From positions 62,001-126,000 of the forward strand of contig NZ_JALGBH010000001.1 in assembly GCF_022809115.1 (NCBI RefSeq): a DNA stretch of 64,000 nt, given 5' to 3'. Shown here piece by piece: positions 53,818-62,309 of the stretch (within the stretch, counting starts at the first letter, position 1; each line of letters starts with the position of its first letter). The notes beneath the pieces are model-generated. The model did no database searches, was not told the origin of the DNA, and worked only from the letters and a program-made list of their open reading frames with translations. A program made the translations under genes and the position numbers. The DNA comes from Pedobacter montanisoli. Its GTDB lineage: Bacteria > Bacteroidota > Bacteroidia > Sphingobacteriales > Sphingobacteriaceae.

Positions 53818-53834
53818 AAACCTAATTTAGGTTT
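53818..53834. terminator. Short palindrome, possible terminator
   Basis: AAACCTAATTTAGGTTT is a perfect inverted repeat with a 3-base loop. It lies 30 nt after the YdcF stop (minus strand) and 206 nt after the isomerase stop. The T-run is short, so function is uncertain. Confidence 0.4.
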
Positions 53835-53864
53835 AAATACAATATAGCCTATCCCCAATTCACA

Positions 53865-54608
53865 TTAATTTACCCCTATTTTTATAGCTATACAACCAAC
53901 CCATTCTTTGATCAGCAAGGTCCATTTATCTAAAGCCTGAACATCAGGAATTAAATAATCGTTCCATTGGTAATCTGAGTTAGAAAGGAAATTTGTAGGG
54001 TAAAAATCAACATTACTGTAACCCATTTCTTTTAATAAAAGCTTTGTACGTGGAATATGCCAGGCGCTTGTGATAATGAGTATCCTGGCATCTTTATTAT
54101 TGATCAGCTTAAAGCTATACAACAAATTCTCTCTCGTATTCCGGCTATTGCTTTCTACTAGAACAGCACTGTCAGGCACACCTGTTTTTCGTAAATAAGT
54201 AGCAACATCATCGGCCTCTTTTGGTCCTTTCACAAACAAGTTTGCGCTGCCGCTACTGATCAATATTTTAGCAATCGCACCCTCTTTATACAACCTGTAG
54301 GTTTGCAGGAAACGATCGGCAGAATCATGAAATTCAATTTCGTTATTTCTAAGATTTTTGCCAGAAAAACCGCCCAACAAAATACCATAGTCGTAGGTCT
54401 TTAAAGCAGGATATTCAGCTTCATAAAGCTTAGCTACGCTTGAGGCAATAAATTGGTTCGTAAAGAAAAGTAGAGTGCATATTGTTGCAATCAAATAATA
54501 TTTTCTGCACTGCATCCGCTTAGAGAAAAGTGCCATCAGCAACAATACGATAATCCAAGTAAGAGGTCTAATGGCTACTACCAATAATTTAGAAAAGATA
54601 AACGACAT
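53865..54608 (-). CDS. YdcF/SanA-type (DUF218) membrane-associated protein
   Basis: This 247-residue protein has two N-terminal hydrophobic helices and a DUF218 domain: YDYGILLGGFSG, DRFLQTYRLYKEGAIAKILISSG, EADDVATYLRKTGVPDSAVLVESNSRNTRENLLYSF and ILIITSAWHIPRTKLLLKEMGY. The conserved E-N-T-X-E-N element is seen as NSRNTRENL. Relatives affect envelope integrity. It lies 2 nt after the lamin-tail gene and is probably co-transcribed. Confidence 0.9.
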   Translation of the reverse strand: MSFIFSKLLVVAIRPLTWIIVLLLMALFSKRMQCRKYYLIATICTLLFFTNQFIASSVAKLYEAEYPALKTYDYGILLGGFSGKNLRNNEIEFHDSADRFLQTYRLYKEGAIAKILISSGSANLFVKGPKEADDVATYLRKTGVPDSAVLVESNSRNTRENLLYSFKLINNKDARILIITSAWHIPRTKLLLKEMGYSNVDFYPTNFLSNSDYQWNDYLIPDVQALDKWTLLIKEWVGCIAIKIGVN

Positions 54609-54610
54609 GA

Positions 54611-57205
54611 TCAGTTCAGTTTAGCGGCCAGTACACAGGTTTTGGTAAAACGTTCAACCTCACCTTCCGCAGTAAAAGTTTCAAATTTAATAACATAAAC
54701 GCCTACTTTACATAGTTTCCCGTTATTATCCAATCCATCCCACTCCAAACTTCCCTGTGTGGGCATAGAATTGTTCCTGATCAGATTTCTTACAAGCAAG
54801 CCTTTATCTGTATAAATATTGATTGTTGCCAGATTTCCGTTTTGCTTAAAACGATAATTAATTTGTAAAGTATCTTCAAAACCATCCTGATCTGGTGAGA
54901 AAGTTTTACTTACCAAAACTACCTCATTCTTTAGGATTCCATTTTCCTGTTGTGAATTTTCTGAAGTAGGTGTAGCATAACCCGCTATGACTGCTGCTGA
55001 TTGCCAATTTGTACTTTCATTTGTATGCCTGTTAAAAGATACCCTTTCAAGAGATACGCCTTTATAATTTTTCAGCAATGCATGATGCATTTTTTCATGA
55101 TAAGAAAAACTGTCTATGATTTTATCATCAACATATAACGCCACCATTCCTTTATCATTATTGTAAGCCGGCATATTAGGCATCTTTACCATTTGATCAG
55201 GATATTTAACGGAGTAGGTTTCTTTTAAATGTTCAATGTTGGCGCTCAATACCCAATAGGTTTTAGGCTGAATAAACAACGAAACGTTGCTGATAATCTT
55301 ATCATTTTTCCTATCGGCATTGCCTATTTTCAAATCTTTCAGATCTAGAATATGCTCTGTATTGTTATAAATTTCTACAAATTCCGCCCCTCTTACTTTA
55401 GGGTTAAACAATACCTCACTAATGAGAATGCTGTTGGGCAATATATCTTTAGCATAAAAAAACTTCGATGCATTTCTTCCCTGCTGCATTTCTGCTCCTG
55501 AGCAATTGGTCAAATTACTACAGGTTAAAGTATATTCAATTCCTTTGGTTAAATCCTTCTCAAAGGTCAGCATAACGGTTTTGTAAAGGGGTTCAACCAA
55601 TTCTATAGAAACTGGTGTACCCACACCATTATTCATCACATAATTAGAAATATTTATCGCAGTATGAGCTGCTAGCTTTTTATCAAAATCTATCTGGATA
55701 ACACGAGGATTTATAATCGTTGTTAAAATAATCTGAGGTCCTTGCGTATCTTTCTCATCATTATAAACTGAATTTTTACTTCCCGGCGTACCGCCGTATT
55801 CGGCAATTGAGGCTATCCAGTTTGCGCCGCCTGTACAATTGCCGTAAGGATTAATCAGTTCAAGTGAAAATCCACCCGATTTTTTCTTCGCATCCTGATA
55901 CCATGTATCAGTATAACTTACCTCATCTATCAGGTTATCATGCATATCATATATTTTGAGGTTTGCCTTGGTATTGGTTAAAGCTGGCCATGAGGCCAAA
56001 CCCATTGCTTTGCCAAAGGGTTTTAACAACGGTGCATTAGCATTGGCACATAAAATAAGGTATTGTTTGGGTGCAAGTGTATCGGCAGTAAGTACAACTG
56101 GTTTTGTTGCTGCATCTTTACTGTATTTCCAGCCGCTTACAATAATGTATTCATCTGATTTATTCCAAAGCTCTATATACTCTGTTTCAGGCAAACCTTT
56201 TACCCCTTTAGGATTAGCCATAATTTCATTGATGATTACATCGCCCTTCTTCGCTATATATTTTTTGATATGTAAAAAGCTTTTAACCTGTGGAACAGGC
56301 ATAACATTGTTCCTTAAATCGGCTATATGGCTAACCGTCAAAGTATAATTTCCTGAAGGAACCGCATCTGCATAACTCAGTTTAATCTTAGCAGGATTGA
56401 TACCTGCTTCTGCCTTTTGAGGAGAGCCCAAACCTGAAAGCCCATAATTCGAGCTTTGTAAAGCTGAAGCGTTTACAGCTTTATCAAAAGTAACTTCAAA
56501 AGTTTGGTCATCAAGCGATTTCACTTCCAGCAACTGTGGAGGGGCGGCTACATAACTTTCAATTTTAAAATCCGTAAAATAGAACTGATTAAACCTGTTC
56601 CCTGTTGAATACCTGCAATACACCCCAAAATATGAGGTAGAAATAAAAGTATTATCTATTACCGAACCATCAAAAGTAAAGTTTCTGCCACCTGTAAAAT
56701 CAGTATAGATATCCCAGTGTCCATTAAGATCTCTTTCTACTCTAACCCTTACTGTTACGGCATTGGCATTTGATCTGGGTTTATCGGGTAAGTTAAGTAA
56801 TGTTGTTGATGTGGTTCCATTCTGTTTAACCAGAAAGAAATTCTCCGCATTAGATGGAGAACCCAATTGCAAGTAATAGGCCTGCATGTCCGAAGTTGAA
56901 CTCAGGTCTTCTTTATTGGAAACCAAGTAAATACGTGGATAGTTTGTGGTACTGGGGTCAAAGCTCAATTTTAAATAAAACTCCCACACCGCAGCAGCCG
57001 CCAAAGTATTAGATGTGCTTAAGTAAAGCGTTGAAGAAGCTTGTGGCCCATTAGATTGAAGATAGCCATTGCTAACCCTAAAATAGTTTACAGTTCCAGA
57101 CCATTTAGGGCTGGAAGTAAAATCTCCGTCAGAAAAATCATCAATTAGCTGAGCAGAAACTAGTTTAGAGCATATTATTAGAAATAAAAGTAAAGTTTTT
57201 CTCAT
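54611..57205 (-). CDS. Large exported lamin-tail-domain protein
   Basis: This 864-residue protein has a signal peptide (LLLFLIICSKLVSAQ), an N-terminal jelly-roll-like part (about 20-215), an Ig-like part (220-315), a first lamin-tail domain (about 322-480, GDVIINEIMANPKG...ETEYIELWN), a second Ig-like part, a second lamin-tail domain (about 588-740, NSILISEVLFNPKVRGAEFVEIYN), and a C-terminal FlgD-like Ig domain (about 762-864, SKTFSPDQDGFEDTLQINY...LEWDGLDNNGKLCKVGVYVIKF). It is probably a surface adhesin or structural protein. The transcript may continue into ydcF. Confidence 0.88.
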   Translation of the reverse strand: MRKTLLLFLIICSKLVSAQLIDDFSDGDFTSSPKWSGTVNYFRVSNGYLQSNGPQASSTLYLSTSNTLAAAAVWEFYLKLSFDPSTTNYPRIYLVSNKEDLSSTSDMQAYYLQLGSPSNAENFFLVKQNGTTSTTLLNLPDKPRSNANAVTVRVRVERDLNGHWDIYTDFTGGRNFTFDGSVIDNTFISTSYFGVYCRYSTGNRFNQFYFTDFKIESYVAAPPQLLEVKSLDDQTFEVTFDKAVNASALQSSNYGLSGLGSPQKAEAGINPAKIKLSYADAVPSGNYTLTVSHIADLRNNVMPVPQVKSFLHIKKYIAKKGDVIINEIMANPKGVKGLPETEYIELWNKSDEYIIVSGWKYSKDAATKPVVLTADTLAPKQYLILCANANAPLLKPFGKAMGLASWPALTNTKANLKIYDMHDNLIDEVSYTDTWYQDAKKKSGGFSLELINPYGNCTGGANWIASIAEYGGTPGSKNSVYNDEKDTQGPQIILTTIINPRVIQIDFDKKLAAHTAINISNYVMNNGVGTPVSIELVEPLYKTVMLTFEKDLTKGIEYTLTCSNLTNCSGAEMQQGRNASKFFYAKDILPNSILISEVLFNPKVRGAEFVEIYNNTEHILDLKDLKIGNADRKNDKIISNVSLFIQPKTYWVLSANIEHLKETYSVKYPDQMVKMPNMPAYNNDKGMVALYVDDKIIDSFSYHEKMHHALLKNYKGVSLERVSFNRHTNESTNWQSAAVIAGYATPTSENSQQENGILKNEVVLVSKTFSPDQDGFEDTLQINYRFKQNGNLATINIYTDKGLLVRNLIRNNSMPTQGSLEWDGLDNNGKLCKVGVYVIKFETFTAEGEVERFTKTCVLAAKLN

Positions 57206-57258
57206 ATTTGAGAATTCAACATCCTTAATATTAAATATAGTAAATAAATCAAGAAAAA

Positions 57259-58248
57259 ATGAAAGTTGCAGTAGTAGGTGCCACTGGCTTAGTGGGTACC
57301 GTTATGTTAAAAGTATTGGAAGAGAGAAATTTCCCGATGACAGAATTAATTCCCGTAGCCTCAGAAAAGAGCGTTGGTAAGAAGATTATGTATAAGGGTA
57401 AGGAATTTCCAATTGTTAGCATGGAAACTGCCATACAATTACGTCCTGATATTGCTTTATTTTCTGCAGGTGGAAGTACTTCTTTAGAGAGCGCACCTAA
57501 ATTTGCCGCAGTAGGCACAACGGTTATTGATAATTCATCGGCATGGAGAATGGATGAAACCAAAAAATTAGTGGTTCCTGAAGTTAATGCCAAAGTTTTA
57601 ACCAAAGAAGATAAGATCATTGCCAACCCTAACTGTTCAACCATACAAATGGTAGTAGCTTTACAACCTTTGCATGAGAAATATAAAATTAAACGTGTTG
57701 TGGTTTCTACTTATCAGTCTGTTACCGGAACCGGGGTTAAAGCTGTTGACCAGTTAATGAACGAACGTAAGGGAATTGAGGGGCCAAAAGCTTATCCTTA
57801 TGAAATAGATTTAAATGTACTTCCTCACATTGATGTTTTTCAGGATAACGGATACACCAAAGAGGAAATGAAAATGATCAAAGAAACCAACAAGATTATG
57901 GGCGATGACCATATCAAAGTAACCGCTACTACAGTACGTATTCCGGTAATGGGTGGTCACTCAGAGTCTGTAAATGTGGAGTTTGAAAATGATTTTGACT
58001 TAAGCGAATTACGCAGCATTCTAGAAAATGCTCCCGGTATTATTGTAGTTGATGATGTGGCCAATCTCAAATACCCAATGCCAAAAGATGCACATCAAAG
58101 AGATGAGGTTTTTGTAGGTCGTTTACGCAGAGACGAATCGCAGCCTAATACTTTAAATATGTGGATCGTGGCCGATAACCTGCGTAAAGGTGCTGCCACA
58201 AATGCTGTACAAATTGCCGAGTATTTAGTAGAAAAGGCCTTAGTATAA
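57259..58248 (+). CDS. asd: Aspartate-semialdehyde dehydrogenase
   Basis: Asd reduces beta-aspartyl phosphate to aspartate semialdehyde, the branch point to lysine/diaminopimelate, threonine and methionine. At 329 residues it has VVGATGLVGTVMLKVL (NADP motif), FSAGGSTS, NPNCSTIQMVVALQPLHEKY with the catalytic Cys, and IPVMGGHSESVNVEFE with the catalytic His. It diverges from the lamin-tail gene and is followed 7 nt later by a composite repeat element. Confidence 0.96.
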   Translation: MKVAVVGATGLVGTVMLKVLEERNFPMTELIPVASEKSVGKKIMYKGKEFPIVSMETAIQLRPDIALFSAGGSTSLESAPKFAAVGTTVIDNSSAWRMDETKKLVVPEVNAKVLTKEDKIIANPNCSTIQMVVALQPLHEKYKIKRVVVSTYQSVTGTGVKAVDQLMNERKGIEGPKAYPYEIDLNVLPHIDVFQDNGYTKEEMKMIKETNKIMGDDHIKVTATTVRIPVMGGHSESVNVEFENDFDLSELRSILENAPGIIVVDDVANLKYPMPKDAHQRDEVFVGRLRRDESQPNTLNMWIVADNLRKGAATNAVQIAEYLVEKALV

Positions 58249-58255
58249 AATTGAT

Positions 58256-58365
58256 AGAGGTTGTTTAAGATAAAGTTCGCCGTCATCCTGAACTCGTTTC
58301 AGGATCTATACCATAAAGATTTCTTTACCAAGTACAGAATGACGCAAGCTCCTTAGACAACCTCT
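58256..58365. repeat. Composite nested inverted-repeat element, copy 4 (asd 3' end)
   Basis: The outer stem AGAGGTTGTTTAAG (58256-58269) pairs with CTTAGACAACCTCT (58352-58365), one G:U pair. Inside, CGTCAT (58281-58286) pairs with ATGACG (58339-58344) around hairpin ATCCTGAA/TTCAGGAT (58285-58305) and a decayed second hairpin (near 58318-58340). It starts 7 nt after the asd stop and ends 22 nt before the dacB start. Confidence 0.85.
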
Positions 58366-58387
58366 TTATTTGCCAAACCCAAACCAT

Positions 58388-59800
58388 ATGAAATCCCTGA
58401 AACTATTTTTTCTTTTCATTGCCATTTGCCAAATCAGTTTTGCGCAATCTGTTGCTCAAAAACTTGAAGCAGCATTTAAAAACTTTGAGAATGATGAGCA
58501 GAACAAATATGCCACGTCTTCGTTATGTGTATTAGATGCCAATACCGGAAAAATAATCTATGCAAAGAATGAAAATACCGGACTGGCTACTGCTTCTACG
58601 TTAAAAACCATTACTTCTGCAACGGCCTTTTATCTTTTAGGAAAAGATTTCAAATACGAAACCACGTTAAGCTATACAGGTGTTATTGATCATAACGGTA
58701 CTTTAAAAGGAAATATCATTATCAAAGGTTCAGGAGATCCTACTTTGGGTTCATGGCGTTACGAACAAACAAAAGAAAATAATATACTTAACCAATGGGT
58801 TAGCGCAATCAGAAATGCAGGTATTAAAAAAATTGATGGCTCGGTAATCGCTGATGATTCTGCCTTTGGCACTCAGACCATGCCTGAAGGATGGACCTGG
58901 CAAGATATGGGTAATTATTATGGTGCAGGTGGGGGTTCTATCTGCTGGCGCGAAAACCAATTCGATGTAAACCTTAATCCGGGAAAAAATGTTGGAGAAG
59001 ATGTGGGTATTAACTCTGTCTCTCCTGTTATGCCTTATCTAACTCTTGTTAATGAATTGAAAACCGGTAACAGAGGGTCTGGAGATAATGCTTATGGCTT
59101 TTTACCCCCTTACACCAATGTTGCCTATATGCGCGGTACATGGGGCCTTGATATCAGCAAAAAAGGAATTTCATTAGCTCTGCCCGATGGTGCTTTTGAT
59201 GCGGCCTACAGGCTACAGGATACCTTAAGTCGTTTAGGTATCAACGTAGTTGAACAAGCTGCTACTTCACGCTTATTATCACTAGCGAAGAAAACATTAG
59301 ATACAACGAATAAACATCAATTGCATTCTTATCTTTCGCCTAGTTTGAGCGAGATTGTTTACTGGTTTAACAAAAAAAGCATTAATCTATACGGCGAGCA
59401 ACTTTTAAAAACCATTGCTTACCAACAGAACAAACCCGGCACCACAAGAAGCGGAGCCAATACTTTAATTAATTTTTGGGGCTCAAAAGGAATAGATAAG
59501 AAAGCACTTAATATTATTGATGGTAGTGGCCTTTCTCCTGGCGACAGGGTAACAACTTTTGCCATGGCTTCGATATTATTTCAGGTTCAGAAAGAAAACT
59601 GGTTTGGCGATTATTATAACTCATTACCCGAATACAACGGCATGAAAATTAAAAGTGGGAACATAAGTGATGTTACAGCCTATGCAGGTTACCATACTGA
59701 TAAAAAAGGAAATAAGTACATTGTTGTGATCAACGTTAACAATTATTACGGATCAGGTATCAGTCGTAAACTTTTCAATGTACTGGATGTTTTAAAATAA
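58388..59800 (+). CDS. dacB: D-alanyl-D-alanine carboxypeptidase/endopeptidase (PBP4 type)
   Basis: From the ATG at 58388 it has 470 residues and a signal peptide (SLKLFFLFIAICQISFAQ); a TTG six codons upstream is unlikely. S13-family motifs are S-X-X-K in ASTLKT (Ser70, Lys73), S-X-N in KSINLYGEQLLK, and K-S-G in MKIKSGNISDV. The large insert typical of PBP4 lies between the first two. It trims and opens peptidoglycan cross-links in the periplasm. It lies 10 nt before the next gene. Confidence 0.93.
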   Translation: MKSLKLFFLFIAICQISFAQSVAQKLEAAFKNFENDEQNKYATSSLCVLDANTGKIIYAKNENTGLATASTLKTITSATAFYLLGKDFKYETTLSYTGVIDHNGTLKGNIIIKGSGDPTLGSWRYEQTKENNILNQWVSAIRNAGIKKIDGSVIADDSAFGTQTMPEGWTWQDMGNYYGAGGGSICWRENQFDVNLNPGKNVGEDVGINSVSPVMPYLTLVNELKTGNRGSGDNAYGFLPPYTNVAYMRGTWGLDISKKGISLALPDGAFDAAYRLQDTLSRLGINVVEQAATSRLLSLAKKTLDTTNKHQLHSYLSPSLSEIVYWFNKKSINLYGEQLLKTIAYQQNKPGTTRSGANTLINFWGSKGIDKKALNIIDGSGLSPGDRVTTFAMASILFQVQKENWFGDYYNSLPEYNGMKIKSGNISDVTAYAGYHTDKKGNKYIVVINVNNYYGSGISRKLFNVLDVLK

Positions 59801-59809
59801 GCATTCGAC

Positions 59810-60715
59810 ATGGGTAAACGCGTTTTAATTACAGGTGCAAGCGGGCTGATCGGCAAAGAATTAGTTCAACTTCTTTTACAACAGGGATATAAAGTTTCTA
59901 TTCTTAGCAGACATGCTACCGCTATTTCAGGAGTTGATGTTTATCTGTGGGATATTGCTAACAACCAGATCGATGTTAAAGTTTTTGAAAACATAGATGT
60001 TCTTGTGCACTTGGCAGGAGAAAGCATTGCAGCCAAAAGATGGACAAAAAAACAAAAGAAAGAAATTATTAACAGTCGCGTAAACTCTGCCGACTTGCTT
60101 TTTGAAACTGTTAAAAAACACCGGATACCTCTACAAAAATTCATATCGGCATCGGCAGTGGGCATTTATGGCGATAGAGGAGCAGAAATTTTGACCGAAA
60201 ATAGCAGGTTAGGCAAAGGTTTCTTACCTCTTTGCTGTAAACTATGGGAAAATGCTGCTGACCAATTCAGCACTCTGGGCATAGATGTAGTGAAAATAAG
60301 AACAGGTTTTGTTTTATCTGATCAGGGCGGAGCTTTAAGTCCTATAACCAAAATGATCAGATGGTATTTAGGAGCTCCTCTGGGTTCGGGTAAACAGATC
60401 ATTCCATGGATACATTTAAATGATTTAACCGCGATTTATTTAAAAGCCATTAGCGATCATCATGTAACGGGTGTTTATAATGCCTGTGCTTCAAACCCTG
60501 TTACCAATAAAATCCTTACCATTGAAGTTGCCCAAATTTTAAAGAAGCCTGTTCTGCCACTTCATGTACCTAGCTTTATACTTCGTTTATTAATGGGTAA
60601 GATGAGTATTTTACCTTTAATGAGCACCCATACAAGCAATCAGAAGCTCGAACAAGCAGGTTTTAAGTTTAAGTTTGATAAGCTTCAAGCTGCACTAACA
60701 GATATATTGCTTTAA
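59810..60715 (+). CDS. TIGR01777-family (YfcH-like) NAD-dependent epimerase
   Basis: This 301-residue atypical SDR starts with VLITGASGLIGKELVQLLL (GXXGXXG). VDVLVHLAGESIAAKRWTKKQKKEIINSR is the family hallmark, along with FISASAVGIYGDRG and a C-terminal ALTDILL. The substrate and reaction are not known for the family. It follows dacB by 9 nt and is probably co-transcribed. Confidence 0.93.
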   Translation: MGKRVLITGASGLIGKELVQLLLQQGYKVSILSRHATAISGVDVYLWDIANNQIDVKVFENIDVLVHLAGESIAAKRWTKKQKKEIINSRVNSADLLFETVKKHRIPLQKFISASAVGIYGDRGAEILTENSRLGKGFLPLCCKLWENAADQFSTLGIDVVKIRTGFVLSDQGGALSPITKMIRWYLGAPLGSGKQIIPWIHLNDLTAIYLKAISDHHVTGVYNACASNPVTNKILTIEVAQILKKPVLPLHVPSFILRLLMGKMSILPLMSTHTSNQKLEQAGFKFKFDKLQAALTDILL

Positions 60716-60728
60716 TTAGGCACAAAAA

Positions 60729-60756
60729 AAGCGTTACAAGGATTTCTGTAACGCTT
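60729..60756 (-). terminator. Rho-independent terminator of the FKBP operon
   Basis: AAGCGTTACA (60729-60738) pairs with TGTAACGCTT (60747-60756). On the minus strand the stem is followed by a run of seven T (complement of 60724-60730), so it mainly serves the FKBP genes ending at 60783; it also sits just after the plus-strand epimerase. Confidence 0.85.
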
Positions 60757-60782
60757 CATATTATTTTTGATGAATAAACTTC

Positions 60783-61637
60783 TTATTCGTTAGTTACTTT
60801 CGTAATATCTATAGTAAAATCCAATACCGAATTAGGTGTTATGGCTCCTGTTGATGCACTTCCATATCCATATTTTGAAGGTAGGAAGATACGTACCTTT
60901 GCTCCTGATGTAAATAAAGGTAAAATGGTTCTCCAGCCCGAAATCACTCCATTTAATGTAGTACTAAAAGAATCACTTGAATCGAAAGTTGTTCCATTTA
61001 ACAATTTGCCTATATATTTAACTTCAAGCGTAGAATAATCATCTATAACATCTGTTCCTGTACCCGGCGTAATCACCTGATAATAAATACCTGATGAATG
61101 TCTAACTGCATTCGTAATATTGTTAGCTGTTAAAAACGCTTTAATCCTGTTTTCATCTAATTCAATCTGAGAAGCTTCTTTAAAGATTTTCAGATCAGTT
61201 ACAATTACCTCGTTAGATGGAATGTTTCCATTACCATTCTTACCAAAAGCTAAATAAGATGGAATAATAATTTTAGCGTGTCCACCACGTTTTAATTTAT
61301 ACATTACGGTTCTGAAAGCCCCTGGCGAAGTAACATAACCTACATAGGTACCATTATTTGAGTAAACATCATTACTCTGATATACCTGTCCATCTAAAGA
61401 TTTAATATCAAAATCATACAATACGGAATCAGTATTCTTAAGAAAATTACCTGTACCTTCATCAATAATCTGATAATAAAACCCCAACGTATCTTTCATT
61501 AAGAGGTTATTTTTCTTGATATAAGCTTCGATCTTGGCTTTATCAACGCTTTCTATGCTTTCGTACTCTTTTGTACACGAGTTAAACACTACAAAAGAAA
61601 CCAGCAATATGGCTGTATATAAAAATATTTTACGCAT
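60783..61637 (-). CDS. Lipoprotein with two FKBP-type PPIase domains
   Basis: This 284-residue protein has a lipoprotein signal (LLVSFVVFNSCTKE, Cys at about residue 21) and two FKBP-like repeats. The first (about 35-153) is degenerate: VLYDFDIKSLDGQVYQSND and AKIIIPSYLAFGKNGNGNIPSNEVI. The second (about 160-284) is closer to consensus, STLEVKYIGKLLNGTTFDSSDSF...SGWRTILPLFTSGAKVRIFLPSKYGYGS. It probably acts on proline isomers in the periplasm or on the outer membrane. The ATG directly follows the stop of the upstream FKBP gene. Confidence 0.9.
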   Translation of the reverse strand: MRKIFLYTAILLVSFVVFNSCTKEYESIESVDKAKIEAYIKKNNLLMKDTLGFYYQIIDEGTGNFLKNTDSVLYDFDIKSLDGQVYQSNDVYSNNGTYVGYVTSPGAFRTVMYKLKRGGHAKIIIPSYLAFGKNGNGNIPSNEVIVTDLKIFKEASQIELDENRIKAFLTANNITNAVRHSSGIYYQVITPGTGTDVIDDYSTLEVKYIGKLLNGTTFDSSDSFSTTLNGVISGWRTILPLFTSGAKVRIFLPSKYGYGSASTGAITPNSVLDFTIDITKVTNE

Positions 61638-62111
61638 TTATTTTACGCTTATTAAATCTACTGTAAAATCTAAAACTGAATTTTTGGGTATCCCCGGACC
61701 CGGCGATTCGTTTCCATAAGCTAAAGTTGATGGGATCAACAGTCTTATTCTCCCCCCTGGTTGTATCAAAGGAATTCCGATAGTCCAACCTTTAATTACC
61801 TGTGATAATGAAAAAGTAATTGCCTGTTTTGATTTATCAAACACACTTCCATCTAACAGTTTACCTTCATAATTTACTGTTACTGTAGAAGACGCATTAA
61901 TGTTATAATCTCCCGTACCTGGTGTAATGATCTGATAATATAATCCAGAACTATGCTTTGTGGCGCTGAGATTATTCTTCTTTATAAAATCAACAATCAG
62001 ACCATCATCAATACCGGCCTGCTTCTCGGCATCATATTTATCTTTACTGCATCCTGTAATTAATCCGGCAACTACAAAAAACACCAATAATAGTTTGGCT
62101 TGAAACTTCAT
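61638..62111 (-). CDS. FKBP-type peptidyl-prolyl isomerase lipoprotein
   Basis: This 157-residue protein has a lipoprotein signal (LVFFVVAGLITGCSKD, Cys at about residue 21) and one FKBP domain: SSTVTVNYEGKLLDGSVFDKSKQAITFSLSQVIKGWTIGIPLIQPGGRIRLLIPSTLAYGNE. The F-D, W and Y residues of the active cleft are present. Its N-terminal helix region (VDFIKKNNLSATKHSSGLYYQIITPGTG) is repeated in the neighbouring two-domain protein, pointing to gene duplication. Gliding-linked GldI belongs to the same broad family. Confidence 0.92.
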   Translation of the reverse strand: MKFQAKLLLVFFVVAGLITGCSKDKYDAEKQAGIDDGLIVDFIKKNNLSATKHSSGLYYQIITPGTGDYNINASSTVTVNYEGKLLDGSVFDKSKQAITFSLSQVIKGWTIGIPLIQPGGRIRLLIPSTLAYGNESPGPGIPKNSVLDFTVDLISVK

Positions 62112-62171
62112 GCAGCAAAAATAATCTTTTAGAATGGTTACTACAATTTTTAACCAATTTTAACAAATGAA

Positions 62172-62295
62172 AAAGAGGCTGTTCAAAAAATTAAAAGTCA
62201 TTCGGTATCCGATATGGAATCTTTTCAGGCAAATGACCTTTTTAAAGGTCCTAAAATAAATTCGGGATGACGAAGAAATTTTAAACAGCCTCTTT
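62172..62295. repeat. Composite nested inverted-repeat element, copy 5
   Basis: The outer stem AAAGAGGCTGTTCAAAA (62172-62188) pairs with TTTTAAACAGCCTCTTT (62279-62295). Inside, GTCAT (62197-62201) faces ATGACG (62267-62272), enclosing two decayed hairpins (near 62202-62220 and 62249-62269) plus an extra AATGACCTTT/AAAGGTC segment. It lies 14 nt after the acyl-CoA dehydrogenase stop (minus strand). Confidence 0.82.
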
Positions 62296-62309
62296 GTAGG
62301 AGGATATTG

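Noticed and set aside
55956..56348. 130-codon plus-strand frame opposite the lamin-tail gene
   Set aside because: Antisense shadow of a clear coding region; no domain.
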